Shown: positions 1 to 8,396 of the stretch, piece by piece
Position numbering within the stretch: the first letter of the stretch is position 1
Layout of the letters: each line of letters begins with the position of its first letter
From: Opitutia bacterium
GTDB lineage: Bacteria; Verrucomicrobiota; Verrucomicrobiia; Opitutales; UBA953
Assembly (NCBI GenBank): GCA_947378905.1
Contig: CANCLV010000018.1
Location: 1-19,331, forward strand
Length of the DNA stretch: 19,331 nt
Direction: 5' to 3'
The notes under the pieces: model-generated
What the model saw: only the letters and a program-made list of their open reading frames with translations
What the model was told of the DNA's origin: nothing
Databases searched by the model: none
Made by a program: the position numbers and the translations under genes

Positions 1-1716
1 ATGGTCCGTTGTCTCGAAAATCTCGGCGTCGACACCATTTTCGCTTATCCAGGCGGTGCCTCCATGGAACTTCACCAAGGGCTCACCCGTTCGAAAAAAA
101 TCCGTACCATTCTTCCACGTCACGAACAAGGTGGCGCCTTCATGGCTCATGGATATTCGCGGGCCACTGGCAAACCTGGCGTCTGTATGGCAACATCAGG
201 CCCTGGTGCCACCAATTTAGTTACAGCAATTGCCGATGCACACATGGATAGCATTCCGCTCGTTTGCATCACTGGGCAGGTTTACCAACAATTCATCGGA
301 CGTGCCGCTTTCCAAGAAACTGATTTTTATGGAATGACTCTCCCCATCGTGAAGCACTCCTTCCTCGTATTAAACTACGAAGAACTTCCGATGATCATGT
401 ACAAAGCTTTCAAAATTGCGACAACCGGACGCCCCGGTCCCGTAGTTATTGATATTCCTAAGGACGTACAACAAATGGAGTTTGTCCCTGTATTTCCTAA
501 GTCAATCGATGATGTTTCCATCCCTGGTTTAGCGATTCCACCCAAACCTGGTGACGCACAATTTGAAACGGTTATTCGCTTAATCGAAAAAGCAAAACAG
601 CCTGTTCTTTATATCGGTGGCGGTATCCTTTCAGGCGATGCACATAAAGAGTTAATCGAATTCGCAGAAGCAACCAACATTCCCGTGGCTTCAACTCTCA
701 TGGGTATCGGCGCTTTCCCAGCTAATCATCCTCAATCGCTCTACTGGTACGGCATGCACGGCACCGTTGCAGGTAACTGGGCAGTTTGTAAGAGCGACTT
801 ACTCATCGTACTCGGTGCTCGCTTTGACGACCGTATCACGGGTGCGATTGAAAAATTTGCTCCCGATGCAACGATTGTTCACGTTGATATCGATCGCTCC
901 GAACACCATAAAAATAAATTCGCAGACTATCCAATTCACTCGGATGTTAAACACGCACTCAAACGCTTGTTAGCTCTGACCAAAAAGAATTTCAAGAAGC
1001 CTGACCTCAAAAAGTGGTACACCACCATCAATGGCTGGAAGAAAGAACATCCCTTCCCTTTCAGTTACGATCGCAAGGGTTCGAAGCATATTCTACCTCA
1101 AGAAGCCGTTGAAATGCTCTATCAAGAGTCCAAAGGCGAAGCGATTATCTCAACCGGCGTGGGCCAACACCAAATGTGGGCCCCTCAGTACTACCAATTC
1201 AATAAACCACGCACTTTTATTAGCTCACTCGGCGCTGGAACGATGGGCTTCGGCCTCCCTGCTGCTATCGGTGCTAAAGTAGCCTGCCCCAAAAAGCAGG
1301 TTATCGACATCGACGGCGATGGCTCGTTCCTCATGAACATCCAGGAATTGGCGTGTATGAAAATTGAGAAGATTAACGCCAAGATTCTCCTCCTTAATAA
1401 TCAGCACTTAGGCATGGTTGTTCAGTGGGAAGATCGCTTCTACGCCGGCGTTCGTGGTCACACCATTTTAGGTGACGCAACGAATATCGGTAGCCCTGAT
1501 AATCCAGGCGGACTCTACCCCGACTTCGTTAAGATTGCTAACGGCTTTGGCATCAAAGCTCGCCAAGTCATGAAACGCGAAGAGCTTCGTGACGCCATTC
1601 GTGAAATGCTTGATCACGACGGCCCTTACTTGCTCGATGTCGTTGTTCCTTACACCGAGCATGTGTTGCCATTTATTCCACAGAAGAAATCGGCAATGGA
1701 AATTCTGACGAAGTAA
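1..1716 (+). CDS. ilvB: Acetolactate synthase large subunit (5' end probably cut by window)
   Basis: Catalytic subunit of acetohydroxyacid synthase, the ThDP/FAD enzyme that condenses two pyruvates, or pyruvate with 2-ketobutyrate, in the first common step of valine, leucine and isoleucine synthesis; cytosolic. The visible 571 residues cover the family's three domains. The pyrimidine domain has the catalytic glutamate in RHEQGGAFMA (E42), followed by SGPGATNL. The central FAD-type domain is in the middle. The ThDP-binding pyrophosphate domain begins its motif with GDG at 439-441 and ends it with NN at 466-467. The ATG at base 1 falls where relatives usually have several more residues before VRCLENLGV, so the true start is probably just upstream. 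No regulatory small subunit (ilvN/ilvH) lies downstream; the next gene is convergent. A strong palindromic terminator follows the stop. Confidence 0.95.
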   Translation: MVRCLENLGVDTIFAYPGGASMELHQGLTRSKKIRTILPRHEQGGAFMAHGYSRATGKPGVCMATSGPGATNLVTAIADAHMDSIPLVCITGQVYQQFIGRAAFQETDFYGMTLPIVKHSFLVLNYEELPMIMYKAFKIATTGRPGPVVIDIPKDVQQMEFVPVFPKSIDDVSIPGLAIPPKPGDAQFETVIRLIEKAKQPVLYIGGGILSGDAHKELIEFAEATNIPVASTLMGIGAFPANHPQSLYWYGMHGTVAGNWAVCKSDLLIVLGARFDDRITGAIEKFAPDATIVHVDIDRSEHHKNKFADYPIHSDVKHALKRLLALTKKNFKKPDLKKWYTTINGWKKEHPFPFSYDRKGSKHILPQEAVEMLYQESKGEAIISTGVGQHQMWAPQYYQFNKPRTFISSLGAGTMGFGLPAAIGAKVACPKKQVIDIDGDGSFLMNIQELACMKIEKINAKILLLNNQHLGMVVQWEDRFYAGVRGHTILGDATNIGSPDNPGGLYPDFVKIANGFGIKARQVMKREELRDAIREMLDHDGPYLLDVVVPYTEHVLPFIPQKKSAMEILTK

Positions 1717-1731
1717 TCTTTCGTTAAATCT

Positions 1732-1767
1732 AAAAAATAAGGTGCGAATATTCGCACCTTATTTTTT
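1732..1767. terminator. Bidirectional terminator between ilvB and trxB
   Basis: A perfect 36-bp palindrome. The core GGTGCGAATATTCGCACC (1741-1758) is flanked by an A-rich left arm and a T-rich right arm, so either strand reads as a GC-containing hairpin followed by a run of six U. It sits 15 bp after the ilvB stop and 17 bp from the trxB stop, as expected for a shared intrinsic terminator of two convergent genes. Confidence 0.9.
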
Positions 1768-1784
1768 GCACTAATAGATTAATC

Positions 1785-2714
1785 TTAGCTTACGTGCTCG
1801 GCTAACCAACGCTCAGCTTCGATCGCTGCGCGACAACCCATACCAGCAGCTGTGATGGCCTGACGATAGACGTGATCAGCACAATCGCCCGCTACAAATA
1901 CACCTGGCACTTGGGTGCCTACCGTATTGGCTTCAGCTACGAAATAACCATTTTCATCTACCTTTAAAGCGGGCGTAAAGGGTTGAGAATTAGGCACGTG
2001 ACCAATCGCAATAAACACGCATTTACAAGCGATTTCACGTATTTTTCCGTCCGCTTCTTTTACTTTAATCGTGTGAACTTTACCGTCTGCCCCGCCTAAA
2101 ATTTCCAGAGGGGTGCAATTGAGTGCCAGTTCGATTTTTTCGTGCGACTTAACACGCTGTACCATGATTTCAGAAGCACGGAATTTATCACGGCGATGAA
2201 TTAAAATTACTTTGGAAGCAAAACGTGTGAGAAATAAAGCCTCTTCACAAGCAGAGTCACCACCCCCAACAACAACTACTGGTACATTGCGATAAAACGC
2301 GCCATCGCAGGTCGCACAGGTTGTAACCCCATTGCCACCATAGTATTCCTTTTCACCAGGAATACCCATGAGGCGAGGTGAAGCTCCTGTAGCAATAATG
2401 ACCGCCTTAGCTTCATAAGTAGCTTCACCGCCCACGAGTTTTTTAGTAGCTCCAGAAAAATCTACTTTCTCAATTCGATCCCAAGCAAAACGTGCACCGA
2501 AACGCTCAGCCTGAGCTTTCATGTTAGAAATAAGTTCATTACCATCCACACCGTGAACAAAGCCTGGAAAGTTTTCGACCTCGGAGGTCGTTGTTAATTG
2601 ACCGCCGGGCTGACCACCCTCGAGAACCAGTGGATTTAAGCCTGCGCGAGCAGCATAAATCGCGGCGGTCAAACCCGCACATCCAGTTCCTAAAATTAAA
2701 ACGTTTTCAGCCAT
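1785..2714 (-). CDS. trxB: Thioredoxin reductase
   Basis: NADPH-dependent flavoprotein that reduces thioredoxin in the cytosol. At 309 residues it is the usual length of the low-molecular-weight bacterial enzyme. The FAD-binding GTGCAGLTAAIYAARAG lies at about 9-25, the redox-active CATC at 133-136, the NADPH-binding GGGDSA at 150-155 with HRRDKFRAS after it, and the C-terminal FAD motif GVFVAGDCAD near 270-280. The first FAD motif has Cys where many homologues have Pro (GSGPAG), a substitution not expected to abolish binding. The ATG start gives a normal N-terminus; no clear Shine-Dalgarno sequence precedes it, which is common in this window. It is convergent with ilvB and lies downstream of the deacetylase gene on the same strand. 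Confidence 0.97.
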   Translation of the reverse strand: MAENVLILGTGCAGLTAAIYAARAGLNPLVLEGGQPGGQLTTTSEVENFPGFVHGVDGNELISNMKAQAERFGARFAWDRIEKVDFSGATKKLVGGEATYEAKAVIIATGASPRLMGIPGEKEYYGGNGVTTCATCDGAFYRNVPVVVVGGGDSACEEALFLTRFASKVILIHRRDKFRASEIMVQRVKSHEKIELALNCTPLEILGGADGKVHTIKVKEADGKIREIACKCVFIAIGHVPNSQPFTPALKVDENGYFVAEANTVGTQVPGVFVAGDCADHVYRQAITAAGMGCRAAIEAERWLAEHVS

Positions 2715-2764
2715 AAAGAGTTTTCAATTTTGACTGGATTGTCACAACGGCAAGACAGAAAATC

Positions 2765-2796
2765 ATTCTTAAAGAATTCAGAGATTCGAACCTCTG
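2765..2796. repeat. Two adjacent small inverted repeats downstream of the deacetylase gene
   Basis: ATTCTT/AAGAAT (2765-2777) lies next to CAGAG/CTCTG (2779-2796), whose inner part is TTCGAA. In RNA from the - strand the second forms a stem closed by a G-U pair, then the first follows. They lie just after the deacetylase stop and upstream of trxB, so a 3'-end processing or weak termination role is possible. No long U tract follows, so the call is structural only. Confidence 0.35.
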
Positions 2797-2803
2797 CGTT
2801 AAT

Positions 2804-3574
2804 TTATTTTTTTGCAGACTCAGCCCACTGCCTCGGCGTTTGCGCAACCCAACCCTCTTTGGTCAAAAAATTAGCAATTTTAACGAAATCGCTGTAAGAT
2901 GAGTCGTCCCATTGCCCAACATGTCCCTGTAAAATCAAAGGACTAGGAGGGACTTTAACATTATAAGCCTGCACGAATTTATCATAGCTCACTTTGCCGG
3001 TGGACACCTCCATGTTAATTGAGCGCGCCAATAGTATATGCTTTTTGTCTTTGAGTCCAAAAAACCAGTTTTGAAGATTTGGACAAACATCCATGGCTAC
3101 CGTGGTATTTTCGTCGTTCTGATTATACGGAGCACCAAAAGTGTTAAACGTAAGTTGAGTGTTTTTATTAAAAATATCACACGCATCTTTAAAATGCTTT
3201 TTCTGGGTTTCTAAATCCGAGCCATTAAACTCTGAGCCGTCAGTACCATCAGTTTTTTTGAGTTTCTTGTGATCCCATCCATGTAACCAAAATTCAATAC
3301 GGCCGCCGTTCTCGATCGCATTTTTCTTTATCCAAGCAACATCGTCGGCATTGGGAGTCGTTAACGAGTCACAAATTACTCCCATTGAAATGACTGTTTT
3401 ATTTTTTACTGCCCAGTCACTGACTCGTTTAAATCCCGGAAGTAAGCGGGCTTTTTCGCCTGCTCGTACATCGTCAAATTTCCAAATCACGACTTTCGGA
3501 CTGTCAGCAGCCGTGAGTCGTGCGCCCAAGACAATGGTAAAAATAGTTAAGGACTTAATTAAAAGCTTAAGCAT
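2804..3574 (-). CDS. Secreted polysaccharide deacetylase-like (CE4/NodB fold) protein
   Basis: 256 residues. The N-terminus is a signal peptide: lysines at 3 and 7, a hydrophobic core at about 8-18, and a probable cleavage after TAA near 21-23. The remainder resembles the NodB/CE4 deacetylase fold. KFDDVR at 32-37 supplies the paired aspartates (D34, D35). HGWDH at 98-102 has the His-x3-His metal pair. FGAPYN at 146-151 matches the arginine/proline motif region, and GHVG at 217-220 may be the late catalytic histidine. Relatives remove N- or O-acetyl groups from cell-wall or extracellular polysaccharides with a divalent metal; the substrate here is unknown. The consensus TFDDG is changed to KFDDV, so the protein is a divergent member and could have another role. 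It is divergent from secA and may be transcribed with trxB. Confidence 0.72.
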   Translation of the reverse strand: MLKLLIKSLTIFTIVLGARLTAADSPKVVIWKFDDVRAGEKARLLPGFKRVSDWAVKNKTVISMGVICDSLTTPNADDVAWIKKNAIENGGRIEFWLHGWDHKKLKKTDGTDGSEFNGSDLETQKKHFKDACDIFNKNTQLTFNTFGAPYNQNDENTTVAMDVCPNLQNWFFGLKDKKHILLARSINMEVSTGKVSYDKFVQAYNVKVPPSPLILQGHVGQWDDSSYSDFVKIANFLTKEGWVAQTPRQWAESAKK

Positions 3575-3586
3575 GGGGATGTTGAT

Positions 3587-3616
3587 ATCCTACGCCACCG
3601 TCGCCCTTGCTGACAA
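3587..3616 (-). promoter_or_regulatory. Possible sigma70-type promoter for the deacetylase gene
   Basis: Read on the - strand, TTGTCA (3611-3616) and TAGGAT (3587-3592) are separated by 18 bp. The first matches the -35 consensus at five of six positions, the second the -10 consensus at four of six. The predicted transcript start would leave only a few bases before the ATG at 3574. This is weak evidence based on motif and placement. Confidence 0.25.
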
Positions 3617-3671
3617 GTGGGACCTTAAACAGCCCAAATGCCAATAAATCCAACATTTTAAGCCTAATCTA

Positions 3672-3718
3672 CCTAAGGAGACATAAATTACCCCTATTTA
3701 TTATTAAGACCTTAGGGG
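3672..3718 (+). promoter_or_regulatory. secA leader with two mutually exclusive hairpins
   Basis: CCTAAGG (3672-3678) pairs perfectly with CCTTAGG (3710-3716). CCCCTA (3691-3696) pairs perfectly with TAGGGG (3713-3718). The two pairings share bases 3713-3716, so they cannot form at once. The first would also hide the only AAGGAG-like purine run upstream of secA (3675-3680). The arrangement lies 54 bp before the chosen secA start. That it regulates secA is inference from position. Confidence 0.3.
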
Positions 3719-3771
3719 CTTTGGCTCGCCTTTTCTACCGAGGTTTTGCTAACTTTCGCCTCCGGTCCCCT

Positions 3772-6768
3772 ATGTTCCAAAGCATCCTCAAACTCTTTGC
3801 TGGTAGCCACAATCGGAGTTTTCTCCGTAAGTGCGCCCCCATCGTTAAGCGCATCAATGCCCTTGAGTTAGAGTATCAAAAACTTTCCGACGAACAAGTA
3901 CGTGCCAAGACCGCAGAATTTAAGGCGCGTTTGGCGAAAGGTGAAAAACTAGAATCACTTTTACCCGAAGCTTTTGCAGTGGTAAAAAATGCCGCTCGCC
4001 GACTTTGCGGAACCAAAGCAACCGTTTGTGATCACGAGTTAACCTGGGAAATGGTTCACTTCGATGTCCAGTTAATCGGTGGTATCGCCCTACACCAAAA
4101 TAAAATTGCCGAAATGGCCACCGGTGAAGGTAAGACCTTGGTTGCCTCACTTCCTCTTTATCTCAACGCACTCACGGGTAAAAACTGCCAACTGGTAACA
4201 GTGAATGATTACTTGGCTCGACGCGACTCCGAGTGGATTGGCCACCTCTATCGCTGGTTAGGACTGACTGTCGGTTGTATCCAAAATCAAATGAACAATG
4301 AGGAGCGTCAAAAAGCCTATGCTTGTGATGTTACTTATGGAACCGCTTCAGAATTTGGTTTCGATTACTTACGTGATAATGGCATGGCATTAGCCGCCAA
4401 CGAACAAGTTCAACGCGGACATTACTTCTGTATCGTCGATGAAATTGACTCTATTTTAATCGATGAAGCTCGCACCCCGCTCATCATTTCAGGCCCTGCC
4501 ACCGAAGAACGCGAACCAGCTTTTCCACGCTTAGTTGAACCAGTCCGTAAACTTTTTGAATTACAAACGAAGTTAGTTACTCGCTTAATCAATGAAGCGG
4601 AAGTTGAACTAAAAAAAGTTCCTGAAAATAAAGAGCCTTCCCAGGACACCTTAGACAAACTCTGGCTGACCGCACACGGCATGCCTCGGAATAAATCCTT
4701 CAGTCGACTCATGGAAGTGGGTCGCTGGAGAAAAGCACTCGAAGTCCATGAAGGCAATCTCGCTAGTGAAATTGAAAAAGACCGACGCTATTATCTTAAA
4801 GAACGTTTGTATTTCTCGATCAGCGAGCGAAATCATGAATCTGACCTTACTCAACTGGGTCGCGATACCTTACGCCCTGGCGAACCTGATGCCTTCGTTT
4901 TACCCGATCTACCAACGCGCTATGTTGAATTGGATAAAGACGAATCACTGACCGCAGAAAAACGTCACGAAATACGCGCTCAAGCCGAAGCCGATTACAT
5001 TCGTGTCTCCGAAGATATTCACGCTATCGGCCAATTACTGAAAGCCTTCGCCCTCTACGAAAAAGACCGCCACTACGTAGTACAAGAGGACAAGGTCATG
5101 ATCGTTGATGAAAACACGGGGCGCATTATGGCCGGACGCCGCTGGAGTGACGGACTCCACCAAGCCATGGAAGCCAAAGAAGGTGTCGCACTCGAAAAAG
5201 AAAATAAAACGTACGCGACGATCACCATTCAAAATTATTTCCGTATGTACCAAAAGTTAGCGGGTATGACTGGAACAGCCGAAACCGAAGCCACTGAGTT
5301 TCATGAAATTTATGGTCTGACGGTCGTAACTATTCCCTCTCATCGCTTGTGTATTCGTATCGACGAAAATGATATTGTTTTTAAAACGCGTCGTGAAAAA
5401 TACGGCTACTCCATAAAGCAAATTACCGAGTCGTATAAGAAAGGTCAGCCAGTTCTCGTTGGTACGGCATCCGTCGAAGCTTCCGAAACATTGAGTCGAA
5501 TGCTCACCATTGCGAAGGTCCCGCATAAGGTACTCAACGCAAAACACCACGAACAAGAAGCCGATATCATTACCATGGCAGGTCAAAAAGGTGCGGTAAC
5601 GATTGCGACTAATATGGCCGGACGCGGAACAGATATCCGATTGGGCGAAGGCGTAAGAGAGTTAGGCGGACTCTTCGTTCTCGGTACCGAACGCCACGAG
5701 TCTCGACGCGTAGATCGTCAATTACGAGGCCGTTGCTCACGTCAAGGCGACCCTGGTCGTTCGAGATTTTTGATCGCACTAGAAGACGACTTAATGCGCC
5801 TCTTCTCGAATGCGGGGATTATTTCATCACTTTTAGAAAAATCATTTAAAGAAGGTGAACCACTGGAACACCCATTATTAAATCGCTCTATCGGCACCGC
5901 ACAAAAGCGTGTCGAAGGTCAGAATTATTCTCAACGCAAACGTCTTTTACAGTATGACGACGTTCTTAATTACCAACGTCAAATTATCTACGGACTAAGA
6001 AATCGTACATTAGTCGAGGGCAATACCCGTAAAAATATTCTCGAAGTTATCGCCGAGGAAATTGAGGAGCGTATTAGTTTAATCTATCCCGACAGCGAGC
6101 GCATGGTTGACCGCGAGGGTGCAGAAATATTTGTTTCCTGGTTCACCCAATGCTTCCCCGTGCGCATAGCCGTTGAAGATATTCTATCTCTCAATCGCGA
6201 TTTAGCAGCAGCCTACATCATGAAAAAAATCGGCGAACTCCAAGCGAGTCGCGAAAAATATGAATCTAAAGAGGCGCTACAGTATTTAGAAAGGCATCTC
6301 TTAATTCGTGCTATCGATAAAAATTGGCAGAATCACTTAACCGAGATGGATGAACTGCGTCGTGCAGTCGGTCTACGTGGCTACGCACAGAAAGATCCAT
6401 TGAATGAGTATAAAACTGAAGCCTACCGTGCGTTTTCTGAGTTAATGCGTCAGTTACGCACCGAAGTTTGTGCCGGGCTTTTCCGCACTGCTTCATCAAT
6501 GGAGGCACTCGAATCCTTACTACGATCAGCTCAAGGTCGGGCTGTTGCCACCGGCCCTGCCGAGCCAGGCACACCGGAAGATACCGCGAGTCAAAATTCT
6601 GCCAGCCAAGTTAAGGCTGAACCATTTCGCCGCGCTACCCCTAAAATTGGACGCAACGACATGGTAAAAATTCGTAAAGGCGATGACGTCCAAGAAATGA
6701 AATGGAAAAAAGCGGAAGTCCTTGTACGCGAAGAGGGCTGGGAAGTTGTTGAAACTGTTTCCGAATGA
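3772..6768 (+). CDS. secA: Preprotein translocase ATPase SecA
   Basis: The motor that pushes unfolded preproteins through SecYEG by ATP hydrolysis; cytosolic and membrane-associated. From the ATG at 3772 the protein has 998 residues, and its start (MFQSILKLFAGSHNRSFLRK) aligns with normal SecA N-termini. A TTG-started reading frame extends to 3607 but adds 55 unlikely residues. Walker A ATGEGKT lies at about 116-122, the DEAD-type box VDEIDSILIDEARTPL near 222-237, motif V TNMAGRGTDIRLG at 613-625, and motif VI QLRGR at 650-654. A long helical, charged insertion occupies roughly 255-420, within or before the preprotein cross-linking domain, making it longer than E. coli SecA (about 900). The C-terminal GRND (960-963) normally introduces a zinc-binding cysteine motif, but here it is followed by a cysteine-free RKGD...KWKK tail. 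It overlaps lnt by 4 nt (ATGA). Confidence 0.96.
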   Translation: MFQSILKLFAGSHNRSFLRKCAPIVKRINALELEYQKLSDEQVRAKTAEFKARLAKGEKLESLLPEAFAVVKNAARRLCGTKATVCDHELTWEMVHFDVQLIGGIALHQNKIAEMATGEGKTLVASLPLYLNALTGKNCQLVTVNDYLARRDSEWIGHLYRWLGLTVGCIQNQMNNEERQKAYACDVTYGTASEFGFDYLRDNGMALAANEQVQRGHYFCIVDEIDSILIDEARTPLIISGPATEEREPAFPRLVEPVRKLFELQTKLVTRLINEAEVELKKVPENKEPSQDTLDKLWLTAHGMPRNKSFSRLMEVGRWRKALEVHEGNLASEIEKDRRYYLKERLYFSISERNHESDLTQLGRDTLRPGEPDAFVLPDLPTRYVELDKDESLTAEKRHEIRAQAEADYIRVSEDIHAIGQLLKAFALYEKDRHYVVQEDKVMIVDENTGRIMAGRRWSDGLHQAMEAKEGVALEKENKTYATITIQNYFRMYQKLAGMTGTAETEATEFHEIYGLTVVTIPSHRLCIRIDENDIVFKTRREKYGYSIKQITESYKKGQPVLVGTASVEASETLSRMLTIAKVPHKVLNAKHHEQEADIITMAGQKGAVTIATNMAGRGTDIRLGEGVRELGGLFVLGTERHESRRVDRQLRGRCSRQGDPGRSRFLIALEDDLMRLFSNAGIISSLLEKSFKEGEPLEHPLLNRSIGTAQKRVEGQNYSQRKRLLQYDDVLNYQRQIIYGLRNRTLVEGNTRKNILEVIAEEIEERISLIYPDSERMVDREGAEIFVSWFTQCFPVRIAVEDILSLNRDLAAAYIMKKIGELQASREKYESKEALQYLERHLLIRAIDKNWQNHLTEMDELRRAVGLRGYAQKDPLNEYKTEAYRAFSELMRQLRTEVCAGLFRTASSMEALESLLRSAQGRAVATGPAEPGTPEDTASQNSASQVKAEPFRRATPKIGRNDMVKIRKGDDVQEMKWKKAEVLVREEGWEVVETVSE

Positions 6769-8384
6769 CCCTTGAGCGGCCTTCAATTTTAAAATCACCA
6801 GTCTTGATTGCATGGCTGGGAATCGGACTAACTGGCTTATTATTATTCTTCTCATTTGGACCCGTCGGACACCCCTTCGTTGCACTTTTTGCACTCATCC
6901 CCGCCACCCTTTCAACAACCCAGAAAGTACCTTGGAAGATTTGGCGACAGGCAGCATGGAGCATTAGTTGGATACTTTGGATAGGTTTACTCATTTGGCT
7001 ACGTCACGTGTACCCGCCTTTAGGTTATATTGGCCTGATATTGCTCACTGCTTATTGTGCACTGTATTTATTTTTATGGCTCATCGCCTTGCGCTGGATC
7101 TTTCCTGCGACTGAAAAAGCTTCACTCCTAACACGTCTCATTTACCTCATCGGCCTAGCGGGTGCTTGGGGATTATTAGAATGGGTTCGTTCAATATTTT
7201 TAACGGGCTTCGGCTGGCTCCCCCTTTCAGCAAGCCAAGAAGGTAATCCTGTTCTACTCAGTCTTTGCGCATGGGTTGGACCCTATGGACTTTCTGCTCT
7301 TCTCGTTCTTATAAATCTCGGATTCGCGAGTTGGATATTTCGACTTAAAATCACCACACAGTCTAACCTTTCTACCATCAAGCCCTTGGGCTGGTTAAGT
7401 CGCCTGACACCTGAACTTTATATTTGTTTATCACCTTTGGTCTTCGGTTTTTTAACCTGTACTGAGAGTTTAGTCTCAAGAGCAGATTTAATTCCATTTA
7501 CAGCCGGTGTCGTACAAACCGATTTTGATCCTAATGCGAAATGGGACTCAGTCAGACTCCAAGATCACATCGAAAAAATCGAGTCACTCACCCTTTCAGC
7601 TAGTCAACCCAACGCAAAAGGTGAACGTCCAGATTTCATTTTATGGCCTGAAGCGGCACTACCTATCTCTTTAGCCAGTCAGCCGTACGTCAATTTACTA
7701 ACGCGATTAGCTGTAAAAGCTGAAACACCTCTCATCATCGGAACAATCGATAAGGAAGAATCGGGTTACACCAACAGCGTCGCGGTGATTACGCCCGAGG
7801 GCTTACAACGACCTATTTATTCTAAACGTCATTTAGTTCCCTTTGGTGAATATGTACCTTTCGCAAATATTCTACCGCTTAGAAAAGTTGTGCCGATCAA
7901 CGAAGACTGTGTTGCGGGTCGTGGACCTAACTTATTCCCCATCACCAATCGCAAAGGACAAACGGCCATCGCGGGTGCATTAATTTGCTACGAGGATGTT
8001 TTTCCTCAACTCGCCCGTCAGCATGCCTTAGCTGGCGCGAATGTCCTCGTGGTTGTGACCAATGATGCCTGGTATGGCCGTGAAGCAGGTGCCTACCAAC
8101 ATAACGCACACTCGATTCTTTTAGCAGCCACCACGGGACTACCTGTGATTCGATGCGGAAATGCCGGCTGGAGTGGAACGATCAACCGCTTTGGACAAGC
8201 CAAGGCGATCACTCAAAATGATAGCGTATACTTCTCGGGCCAATCCGTGGTCGGACCCTTATTCATTCAAAAACATAAGCCCGAAACTTTCTGGGTACAG
8301 CATGGCGATTGGGCTGTATCAATAGGCGGACTATTTTTTGCCTTCGCCTACATTTGGAGACGAAGACAAAAGATTGTCGACTAA
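6765..8384 (+). CDS. lnt: Apolipoprotein N-acyltransferase
   Basis: Inner-membrane enzyme that adds the third acyl chain to the N-terminal cysteine of lipoproteins, the last maturation step before Lol sorting. At 539 residues it is close to the family norm. The N-terminal part (about 11-240) has several hydrophobic membrane segments. A nitrilase-fold domain follows, with the expected triad: E296 in WPEAALP, K354 in KRHLVPFGEY (with E362), and C408 in ICYEDVFP. A final hydrophobic segment precedes a basic tail. The start codon overlaps the secA stop as ATGA, which implies co-transcription and translational coupling. It converges on the next gene with only 12 bp between and no obvious terminator. 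Confidence 0.96.
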   Translation: MTLERPSILKSPVLIAWLGIGLTGLLLFFSFGPVGHPFVALFALIPATLSTTQKVPWKIWRQAAWSISWILWIGLLIWLRHVYPPLGYIGLILLTAYCALYLFLWLIALRWIFPATEKASLLTRLIYLIGLAGAWGLLEWVRSIFLTGFGWLPLSASQEGNPVLLSLCAWVGPYGLSALLVLINLGFASWIFRLKITTQSNLSTIKPLGWLSRLTPELYICLSPLVFGFLTCTESLVSRADLIPFTAGVVQTDFDPNAKWDSVRLQDHIEKIESLTLSASQPNAKGERPDFILWPEAALPISLASQPYVNLLTRLAVKAETPLIIGTIDKEESGYTNSVAVITPEGLQRPIYSKRHLVPFGEYVPFANILPLRKVVPINEDCVAGRGPNLFPITNRKGQTAIAGALICYEDVFPQLARQHALAGANVLVVVTNDAWYGREAGAYQHNAHSILLAATTGLPVIRCGNAGWSGTINRFGQAKAITQNDSVYFSGQSVVGPLFIQKHKPETFWVQHGDWAVSIGGLFFAFAYIWRRRQKIVD

Positions 8385-8396
8385 AGGAATTTAGAC

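Noticed and set aside
2779..2798. Possible tRNA on the - strand (GGTTCGAAT T-loop-like sequence)
   Set aside because: A standard 5-bp T stem with a 7-nt loop does not form (it needs an 8-nt loop), no CCA end follows, and the upstream side is the deacetylase coding region, so there is no room for D and anticodon arms.
3351..3572. Upstream part of an open frame on the + strand
   Set aside because: It is antisense to the deacetylase gene, which has clear family motifs and a signal peptide. Only its last 24 codons, beyond the deacetylase start, were kept as a speculative leader peptide.
3607..3771. N-terminal extension of SecA from a TTG codon
   Set aside because: The 55 extra residues do not look like any SecA N-terminus, the TTG lacks a ribosome binding site, and the ATG at 3772 gives the expected family start.
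4422..4757. Open frame on the - strand inside secA
   Set aside because: It lies fully within the well-supported secA gene, and its translation shows serine-rich shadow composition without any recognisable domain.
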